Origin: SFJ001 sp045118955
GTDB taxonomy: Bacteria; Bacillota; Clostridia; Oscillospirales; Ruminococcaceae
NCBI GenBank assembly: GCA_045118955.1
Contig: JBGVKB010000014.1
Coordinates: 1-35,800 of the forward strand
Reading direction: 5' to 3'
Length of the DNA stretch: 35,800 nt
Notes under the pieces: generated by a model
The model's database searches: none
The model's input: the letters and a program-made list of their open reading frames with translations, nothing else
Told to the model about the DNA's origin: nothing
Shown here: positions 31,122 to 35,800 of the stretch, piece by piece
How positions within the stretch are numbered: the first letter of the stretch is position 1
How the letters are laid out: the number at the start of each line of letters is the position of its first letter
Position numbers and translations under genes: made by a program

Positions 31122-31127
31122 AAAACG

Positions 31128-31158
31128 AAAAAAGCACCTGCCTCAGCAGGTGCTTTTT
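31128..31158 (-). terminator. Terminator of the tRNA-Val gene
   Basis: GCACCTGC-TGAG-GCAGGTGC on the minus strand, followed by six T; it starts directly after the encoded CCA. Confidence 0.88.
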
Positions 31159-31159
31159 A

Positions 31160-31236
31160 TGGTGGAGACTTAGGGACTCGAACCCCAGACCCCCTGCGTG
31201 TGATGCAGGTGCTCTAACCAGCTGAGCTAAGCCTCC
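31160..31236 (-). tRNA. tRNA-Val (anticodon CAC)
   Basis: The minus strand folds into a full cloverleaf: acceptor GGAGGCT/AGTCTCC with one G-U pair, D-arm GCTC...GAGC, anticodon stem CCTGC/GCAGG around the loop ATCACAC (anticodon CAC, reading GUG), T-arm TGGGG-TTCGAGT-CCCTA, discriminator A and an encoded CCA end. 77 bases including CCA. It is a single-gene unit with its own promoter and terminator. Isotype is assigned from the anticodon. Confidence 0.96.
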
Positions 31237-31248
31237 ACAACGGCACTT

Positions 31249-31277
31249 ATTATAGCACCCCGATACAAAAAAAGCAA
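31249..31277 (-). promoter_or_regulatory. Promoter of the tRNA-Val gene
   Basis: Minus strand TTGCTT (31277-31272), 17-base spacer, TATAAT (31254-31249) preceded by TGC. Transcription would start about 6 bases before the mature 5' end. Confidence 0.88.
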
Positions 31278-31348
31278 GCCCCCGGGGCAAAATATTTTTT
31301 AGCACGCCCCGCCGGGGCGAAAAACGCCCTTGCGCCGCCGGCTTTCGG

Positions 31349-31377
31349 TTGCGAAGGGGGCTTGGATACAGTATAAT
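31349..31377 (+). promoter_or_regulatory. Promoter of the glycosyltransferase operon
   Basis: TTGCGA (31349-31354), 17-base spacer, TATAAT (31372-31377). Confidence 0.85.
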
Positions 31378-31428
31378 AAACTCAGCTATGTGCGCCCGCC
31401 TGCGGGCCGCAGAAAGGAAGTTCTGTCT

Positions 31429-32391
31429 ATGTTGATCAGCCTGATCGTGCCCTGCTACAACGAGCAGGAGTCGCTGCCGCTTTTTTATAAGGAAGCCAGC
31501 CGTGTGGCTGAGGAGATGGGCCGCAGCCATGGGGCGGAGTTCGAGTTCGTCCTCATTGACGACGGCTCCCGCGATGATACGCTGAAGGTGATGCGTCAGC
31601 TCCACGCCGAGGATCCCCGGGTGCGCTACCAGTCCTTCAGCCGCAACTTCGGCAAGGAGGCGGGCATCTGGGCCGGGCTGAAGGCCGCCCGGGGCGACTA
31701 TGTGGCCATGCTGGACGCGGATCTGCAGGACCCGCCCGCCCTGCTGCCCGAGATGCTGGACGCGCTGCTCAGCGGCGAGTACGACTGCGCCGCCACCCGC
31801 CGCACCACCCGGCAGGGCGAGCCGCCCATCCGCAGCTTCTTCGCCCGGATGTTCTACAAGCTCATCAACAAAATGAGCGACACCGAGATCGTGGACGGCG
31901 CGCGGGACTTTCGCCTGATGACCCGCCAGATGGTGGACGCGGTGCTGAGCATGGGGGAGTACAACCGCTTCTCCAAGGGCATCTTCAGTTGGGTGGGCTT
32001 CCGCACCAAGTGGCTGGAGTATGTGAACATCGAGCGCGCCGCCGGCGTGACCAAGTGGAATTTCTGGAAGCTGTTCCTCTACTCCATCGACGGCATTGTG
32101 GGCTTCTCCACCGCGCCGCTGGCGCTGGCGGCCTTTGTGGGCGTGCTGTTCTGCGGCATGGCCTTCGTGGGCATCCTGTTCGTCATCGTCCGCGCTTTGA
32201 TGTTCGGTGACCCCACCAGCGGCTGGCCCAGCCTTGTGTGCATCCTCCTGCTGTGCAGCGGCGTGCAGCTCTTCTGCACCGGTATCGTGGGCATTTACCT
32301 GTCTAAGACCTATCTGGAAGTGAAACACCGCCCCATTTGCATCCTGAAGGAGACCGAGGAGACCGGTCCCCGCACCGGTGCGGAGGGCTGA
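31429..32391 (+). CDS. Glycosyltransferase family 2, membrane-bound (GtrB/DPM1-like)
   Basis: 320 residues. The GT-A catalytic domain shows SLIVPCYNEQESLPLF, the nucleotide-binding VLIDDGS at 41-47 and the metal motif LDADLQDPP (DxD at 96-98). Two C-terminal membrane helices (about 225-260 and 265-300) follow, as in GtrB and dolichol/undecaprenyl-phosphate sugar transferases that load glucose or another sugar onto a polyprenyl phosphate. The ATG at 31429 is preceded by AAAGGAAG. It is the first gene of an operon with a paralogous transferase (11 bases downstream) and a CYTH protein. The donor sugar is unknown; a role in decorating a cell-surface glycan is inferred. Confidence 0.92.
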   Translation: MLISLIVPCYNEQESLPLFYKEASRVAEEMGRSHGAEFEFVLIDDGSRDDTLKVMRQLHAEDPRVRYQSFSRNFGKEAGIWAGLKAARGDYVAMLDADLQDPPALLPEMLDALLSGEYDCAATRRTTRQGEPPIRSFFARMFYKLINKMSDTEIVDGARDFRLMTRQMVDAVLSMGEYNRFSKGIFSWVGFRTKWLEYVNIERAAGVTKWNFWKLFLYSIDGIVGFSTAPLALAAFVGVLFCGMAFVGILFVIVRALMFGDPTSGWPSLVCILLLCSGVQLFCTGIVGIYLSKTYLEVKHRPICILKETEETGPRTGAEG

Positions 32392-32402
32392 GAGGACTCA
32401 GT

Positions 32403-33368
32403 ATGAGAAAACAGCCTGTACTCTATATCGTCATTCCCTGCTACAACGAGGAGCAGGTGCTGCCCCTCACCAGCGGGATGTTCCTGCAGAAAATACAGGA
32501 TCTGACCGACGCGGGCAAGATCAGCCCCGCCAGCCGGGTGCTGTTTGTGAACGACGGCTCGAAGGACGGCACCTGGGACATCATCCGCGGGCTGGCACGG
32601 CAGGACGAGCGGTTCATCGGCATCAGCCAGAGCCGCAACCGGGGCCACCAGAACGCGGTGCTGGCCGGCCTGATGGAGGCCAAGGACCGCTGCGACATCA
32701 CCATCAGCATCGACTGCGACGGTCAGGACGACATCAACGCCATGGACGACATGGTGGACGCCTATCTGGACGGCTGCGAGGTGGTGTACGGCGTGCGCAG
32801 CAGCCGGGACACCGACACCTTCTTCAAGCGGTTCACCGCCGAGGGCTTCTACCATCTGATGAACTGGCTGGGGGCGGACATCGTGTTCAACCACGCCGAC
32901 TACCGGCTGATCTCCGCCCGGGTGCTGCGGGAGTTCGCCGGCTTCAAAGAGGTGAACATTTTCCTGCGGGGCATGGTGCCGCTGGTGGGCTTCAAGAGCA
33001 CCAGCGTGTACTATGAGCGCCACGAGCGGCTGGCGGGCGAGAGCCACTACCCGCTGAAAAAGATGCTGGCGCTGGCCTTTGACGGCATCACCAGCCTGAG
33101 CGTCAAGCCCATCCGGCTCATCACCGGGCTGGGGCTGGTCATCGCGGTGCTGAGCTTCTTCGGCGTGCTGTGGGCGGTCACCGCCAGCCTGCTGGGGCGC
33201 ACCGTGGCGGGCTGGACGTCCACCATCTGCATCGTCTGCTTTATGGGCGGCGTGCAGCTTCTGTGTCTGGGCGTCATCGGCGAGTACATCGGCAAGATCT
33301 ATCTGGAGACCAAGGCCCGGCCCCGCTACATCATCAGCGAGCGCACCGGGGACGAGCAGGAGGACTGA
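32403..33368 (+). CDS. Glycosyltransferase family 2, paralogue of the preceding gene
   Basis: 321 residues, the same layout: LYIVIPCYNEEQVLPL, FVNDGSKDGTWDI with NDGS at 50-53, SIDCDGQDD with DxD at 104-106, then ADIVFNHADYRLISARVL and two C-terminal membrane helices (around 245-275 and 280-305). It resembles undecaprenyl-phosphate glycosyltransferases. Identity to its neighbour looks moderate, not recent duplication. Start ATG 32403 has GAGAGGA upstream. It ends 1 base before the CYTH gene start. The pair may load two different sugars, or one may have diverged; this is inference. Confidence 0.92.
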   Translation: MRKQPVLYIVIPCYNEEQVLPLTSGMFLQKIQDLTDAGKISPASRVLFVNDGSKDGTWDIIRGLARQDERFIGISQSRNRGHQNAVLAGLMEAKDRCDITISIDCDGQDDINAMDDMVDAYLDGCEVVYGVRSSRDTDTFFKRFTAEGFYHLMNWLGADIVFNHADYRLISARVLREFAGFKEVNIFLRGMVPLVGFKSTSVYYERHERLAGESHYPLKKMLALAFDGITSLSVKPIRLITGLGLVIAVLSFFGVLWAVTASLLGRTVAGWTSTICIVCFMGGVQLLCLGVIGEYIGKIYLETKARPRYIISERTGDEQED

Positions 33369-33369
33369 C

Positions 33370-33861
33370 ATGGAGATCGAACGCAAGTGGATGGTGGAGG
33401 GCTGGCCGGCCGGCCTTACGGCGGTGAGCCGCTTTGAGATGGCGCAGGGCTATGTGTCGGTGCGGCCCACCGTGCGCATCCGCCGCGAGGCCGAGACCGG
33501 CGGCGAGACCCGCCTTGTGCTGTGCTTTAAGGGGGAGGGCACCCTCAGCCGGGAGGAGATCGAGACCGAGATCGACCCGGAGCTGTTCGCCCGGCTGGAG
33601 CGGCTGATCGGGCTGCCCCTCATCGCCAAGACCCAGCAGCGCTACCCCCTGCCCGGCGGGCTGGTGCTGGAGGTGAACCGGGTGGACGAGGGTCTGCCCA
33701 CCGAGTTCTGGTACGCGGAGGTGGAGTTCGACACCGAGGCGCAGGCGCTGGCCTGGCAGCCCGAGGGCGCGCTGGCCGCCTACCTGAACGACGAGGTCAC
33801 CGGCAAGCCCGGCCAGAGCATGGGCGCCTACTGGGAGACCACCCGCCTGGGCAGGCAGTGA
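33370..33861 (+). CDS. CYTH domain protein (triphosphate tunnel family)
   Basis: 163 residues. It opens with the signature EIERKWMV (E2, E4, K6), the ExExK motif that binds metal and triphosphate, then TVRIRREAE with alternate basic residues lining the tunnel, LCFKGEG and EIETEI, and YAEVEFD, a second acidic strand. CYTH enzymes hydrolyse inorganic triphosphate, thiamine triphosphate or, rarely, make cAMP. In Clostridia inorganic triphosphatase is most likely. It starts 1 base after the preceding stop and is the last gene of its operon. The reason it follows two glycosyltransferases is not apparent. Confidence 0.9.
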   Translation: MEIERKWMVEGWPAGLTAVSRFEMAQGYVSVRPTVRIRREAETGGETRLVLCFKGEGTLSREEIETEIDPELFARLERLIGLPLIAKTQQRYPLPGGLVLEVNRVDEGLPTEFWYAEVEFDTEAQALAWQPEGALAAYLNDEVTGKPGQSMGAYWETTRLGRQ

Positions 33862-33889
33862 GCCGACCGGCGATTTACCAAGACAAAAC

Positions 33890-33940
33890 AGCGGCATCCC
33901 CATCCGTCGGAGACCCGGCGGGCGGGGGTGCCGTTTTTTT
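33890..33940 (+). terminator. Terminator of the glycosyltransferase-CYTH operon
   Basis: CGGCATCCCC and GGGGTGCCG around a partly paired 23-base loop, followed by seven T. Confidence 0.85.
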
Positions 33941-34005
33941 GCTGCGCCGGCGGTTTGCCCGCGGCAGACCAAACCCGCACTGCCCACATTCCGCGGCCTG
34001 TCCGG

Positions 34006-34034
34006 TTGACAGCGGAGGGGAAAGGGCATATACT
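34006..34034 (+). promoter_or_regulatory. Promoter of the hemolysin III family gene
   Basis: TTGACA (34006-34011, perfect), 17-base spacer, TATACT (34029-34034). Confidence 0.88.
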
Positions 34035-34129
34035 ATATACATAGTTTTAAAAACCAGATGAAGCAGTTTAAAAAATCGACACGATGCGGCGGGCGGGTCT
34101 TTGCCGCCGCCGGTGAGGGAGGGAACGGT

Positions 34130-34780
34130 ATGTACGCATATTTTCGCAGAGGGCGGGAGCCTTTGAGCAGCTACACCCATTTTCTCGGGGCGCTGGCGGG
34201 CGCGGCGGGCACCCTGCTTTTGGCGCTGCGGGGCTGGCATCAGACCAGCGGCGCGGCGGCCATGGCGGGGGCGATGGTGTTCGGCCTGTCGCTGGTGGCG
34301 CTGTACGGGGCCAGCAGTCTGTACCACTTTGTGCTGTGCAGTCCGGCGGCACTCAAGCGGCTGCGCAAGCTGGATCACGCCATGATCTATGTGCTCATCG
34401 CGGGCAGCTACACCCCCTTCTGCCTGCGGTATATGGCCTCCCGGTGGCTGCCCCTGTTTTTGGGGGTGGTCTGGGCGGCGGCGCTGGGCGGCATCCTGCT
34501 GAAGCTCTGCTGGCTGGACGCGCCCCGCTGGCTGGGCACCGGCCTGTACCTGCTGCTGGGCTGGGCGATCCTGCCGGTGCTGGGGGAGTTCGAATCCATG
34601 CCCGCGGCCTGCCTGACGGTGGTGGCGGCGGGCGGCGTGTGCTACTCGCTGGGCGCGGTCATCTACCTGCTGAAAAAGCCCAGCCTGCCCGGCGGCTGGG
34701 GCTTCCATGAGCTGTTCCACCTGTTCATTCTGGCGGGCAGCGGCTGCCATTTTGCGGCGGTGTACGCCTTCGTGATTTAA
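34130..34780 (+). CDS. Hemolysin III family membrane protein (YqfA/PAQR-like)
   Basis: 216 residues with seven membrane segments. The metal-site pattern of this superfamily is visible: SSYTHFLGALAG after the first helix, YGASSLYHF in the second, RKLDHAMIYVLIAGSYTPFCL in the third and WGFHELFHLFILAGSGCHF in the last helix. The family includes bacterial hemolysin III proteins and the eukaryotic PAQR receptors; physiological function in bacteria is unclear and haemolysis need not apply. The ATG at 34130 has GGAGGG upstream; a longer frame starts at 34058 without a ribosome site. Own promoter and bidirectional terminator, so a single-gene unit. Confidence 0.92.
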   Translation: MYAYFRRGREPLSSYTHFLGALAGAAGTLLLALRGWHQTSGAAAMAGAMVFGLSLVALYGASSLYHFVLCSPAALKRLRKLDHAMIYVLIAGSYTPFCLRYMASRWLPLFLGVVWAAALGGILLKLCWLDAPRWLGTGLYLLLGWAILPVLGEFESMPAACLTVVAAGGVCYSLGAVIYLLKKPSLPGGWGFHELFHLFILAGSGCHFAAVYAFVI

Positions 34781-34786
34781 AAAAAT

Positions 34787-34824
34787 AAACGCCGGCGCAT
34801 CCGCTTTGGATGCACCGGCGTTTT
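34787..34824. terminator. Bidirectional terminator
   Basis: AAACGCCGG-CG-CATCC and GGATG-CA-CCGGCGTTT pair with one 2-base internal mismatch. Between the hemolysin III gene and the NifX-type gene on the other strand. Confidence 0.88.
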
Positions 34825-34837
34825 GCTGTGTGTCGGC

Positions 34838-35272
34838 TCAGTGCCCGCAGTGGCCGCAGGTGTGGCCCTCCTCGTGGTGGTGGCCGCAGCCCTCGCCCTC
34901 CTCGTGATGGTGGTCGCAGCCCTCGCCCTCGTCGTGATGGTGGTGGTCGCAGGTGGTGTTGGGGTCAAAGGCCAGCGTGCCGGCCAGATAGGCCTGCACG
35001 GCGGCGTCCGCGCTGCCGGACACGCCCGGGAACAGCTTGATGCCGGCGGCGGTGACCGCCTGCCGCGCACCCATGCCCAGGCCGCCGCAGATCAGCACCT
35101 GGGCGCCCTTGCCGGTGAGGAAGCCCGCCAGTGCGCCGTGGCCCTGCCCGGCGGTGGGGCACAGCTCGGTGCCGGTGATGACGCCGTTTTCAACGGTGTA
35201 AAGCATAAACTGTTCGGTGTGGCCGAAGTGCTGAAACACAAGGCCGGTGTCGTAGGGGACTGCGATCTTCAT
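34838..35272 (-). CDS. NifX/NifB-type cofactor-binding domain protein with His/Cys repeat tail
   Basis: 144 residues. Residues 1-105 form a dinitrogenase iron-molybdenum cofactor domain (MKIAVPYDTGLVFQHFGHTE, GHGALAGFLTGKGAQVLICG, GLGMGARQAV). Residues 108-144 are built from 10-residue units (CDHHHHDEGEG, CDHHHEEGEG, CGHHHEEGHT, then CGHCGH), rich in His, Cys, Asp and Glu and obviously suited to bind metal. Stand-alone proteins of this domain in anaerobes act in iron-sulfur or metal cofactor handling; no nif genes are near. The ATG is preceded by AAGGAGC. It lies 33 bases after an upstream unknown gene in one operon. Metal binding by the tail is inference from composition. Confidence 0.88.
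   Translation of the reverse strand: MKIAVPYDTGLVFQHFGHTEQFMLYTVENGVITGTELCPTAGQGHGALAGFLTGKGAQVLICGGLGMGARQAVTAAGIKLFPGVSGSADAAVQAYLAGTLAFDPNTTCDHHHHDEGEGCDHHHEEGEGCGHHHEEGHTCGHCGH
34860..34946 (-). repeat. In-frame tandem repeats encoding the His/Cys tail
   Basis: About three tandem 30-base units, each encoding a Cys-x-His-His-His-acidic-acidic-Gly-type block, diverged by a few bases. Slippage or recombination between units could change the number. Confidence 0.75.
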
Positions 35273-35305
35273 GGTGATGCTCCTTTTTTGCGGGTGAAAA
35301 ACGGC

Positions 35306-35686
35306 TTACTCCAGCAGGCCGGCGATGATCTCCAGCGTGGCGTCCTTGTCGATGGCACCGCTGATGTGGTGCAGGGGCGCACCGTCCGGGCCGCGGCTGC
35401 ACATCTCCCAGCCGATGCCGTCGTCGATGTCCTCGGCCCAGCAGTCGGCGAAGTCCTCCATCAGGTCCTTCAGCTCGGCCAGCTTCTCCGGGTCCATGCG
35501 GGTCTCGGTCAGCTCCTCGGTGCGGGGATGCTCGCTGCCGGGGGTGCGGTCCTCATCGCAGATCACGGTGGTGTCCACGCTGCCGTCCCGGTAGACGGTC
35601 CACTCGGTGCGCAGCCACGCGCCGGTGCCCCACGCAATGCGGCCCCAGTTCATCTTCTTGGCGGTAAACAGCGGATATGCTTTCAT
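35306..35686 (-). CDS. Small acidic protein of unknown function
   Basis: 126 residues, cytosolic. It begins MKAYPLFTAKKMNWGRIAWG, then GAWLRTEWTVYRDGSVDTTV. A central helix (EELTETRMDPEKLAELKDLM) and ADCWAEDIDDGIGWEM suggest an alpha/beta fold of the kind seen in small DUF proteins; the N-terminal strand run with WGTGAWLRTEWTVYRDG is a candidate beta sheet. I do not recognise a family. The ATG at 35686 has GGAGG 7 bases upstream. It is transcribed from its own promoter and precedes the NifX-type gene by 33 bases, so the two may work together. Function unknown. Confidence 0.82.
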   Translation of the reverse strand: MKAYPLFTAKKMNWGRIAWGTGAWLRTEWTVYRDGSVDTTVICDEDRTPGSEHPRTEELTETRMDPEKLAELKDLMEDFADCWAEDIDDGIGWEMCSRGPDGAPLHHISGAIDKDATLEIIAGLLE

Positions 35687-35721
35687 AACTCGGCCTCCAA
35701 AGGGGTATTGGGTATATTTAT

Positions 35722-35750
35722 AGTGTAGCACATTCCGGCGGCGGGGGCAA
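35722..35750 (-). promoter_or_regulatory. Promoter of the unknown-NifX operon
   Basis: Minus strand TTGCCC (35750-35745), 17-base spacer, TACACT (35727-35722) preceded by TGC. Start near 35715. From here to the window end I see no gene. Confidence 0.72.
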
Positions 35751-35800
35751 TGCACCGCTTCGGTGCGCAAAAGCATCTGGCGCACCGGCGGTGTTTGTGC

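Noticed and set aside
31160..31236. Possible phage or island attachment site at the tRNA 3' end
   Set aside because: No second copy of the tRNA 3' sequence, no integrase and no mobile genes are seen in the window.
34860..34946. Possible CRISPR-like repeat array
   Set aside because: The repeats are contiguous, in frame and without spacers; they encode the His/Cys tail of the NifX-type protein.

Overview
The window is a GC-rich stretch of Gram-positive chromosome with strong AGGAGG-type ribosome binding sites and compact housekeeping operons. I infer an anaerobic gut Clostridia of the Oscillospiraceae/Ruminococcaceae (Faecalibacterium/Gemmiger/Subdoligranulum-like). The reasons are an asp23-fakA-recG order resembling yloU-yloV...recG of other Firmicutes, a tetrahydrofolate riboswitch ahead of folT, vitamin uptake by ECF S-components (folT, bioY), ATP-dependent PEP carboxykinase, and a PadR/DUF2812 pair. 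The species cannot be fixed from sequence reading alone. I see no phage, insertion sequence, CRISPR array or rRNA; there is one tRNA gene.

Layout. 1-220: no gene recognised. 221-1956 (+): PadR regulator overlapping a DUF2812 membrane protein. 2083-5029 (-): nicotinate phosphoribosyltransferase and a D-Ala-D-Ala carboxypeptidase. 5300-5968 (+): metallophosphoesterase. 6040-9217 (-): barstar-like protein, DUF554 membrane protein, MFS transporter and a membrane-anchored XRE regulator. 9374-15311 (-): recG, fakA, asp23, an orphan peptide-type binding lipoprotein and a 31-residue membrane peptide coupled to it. 15595-16895 (+): CBS-domain protein, a 38-residue protein and a TrpR/YerC-like regulator. 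16967-18712 (-): THF riboswitch, folT, HD-domain protein, PAP2 phosphatase. 19045-20481 (+): small membrane-anchored protein and ADP-ribosylglycohydrolase. 20557-23415 (-): a two-gene chromate-type transporter and oligopeptidase F. 23570-27727 (+): exonuclease III, pckA, CCA-adding enzyme. 27728-28222: no protein gene, but a well-formed isolated promoter with palindromic sites that points to a candidate small RNA. 28223-29131 (-): lipoprotein. 29364-29897 (+): bioY. 29953-30789 (-): DegV/FakB protein. 31160-31236 (-): tRNA-Val(CAC). 31429-33861 (+): two family-2 glycosyltransferases and a CYTH protein. 34130-34780 (+): hemolysin III family protein. 34838-35686 (-): NifX-type protein with a His-rich tail and a small unknown protein.

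How the genes fit together. FakA (11509-13206) and the DegV protein (29953-30789) are the two halves of the fatty-acid kinase system, although they sit 17 kb apart. FolT and BioY would use a shared ECF energising module that lies outside the window. Promoters are unusually legible: most have a TATAAT-like -10 box preceded by TGN, and many have a recognisable -35 box at 16-18 bases. Convergent genes are separated by perfect or near-perfect bidirectional terminators, so operon boundaries can be read directly.

The most interesting items are the orphan regulated transcription unit at 27778-28078, the perfect dyad over the pckA -35 box, the coupled 31-residue membrane peptide, the THF riboswitch, and the His/Cys repeat tail on the NifX-type protein.
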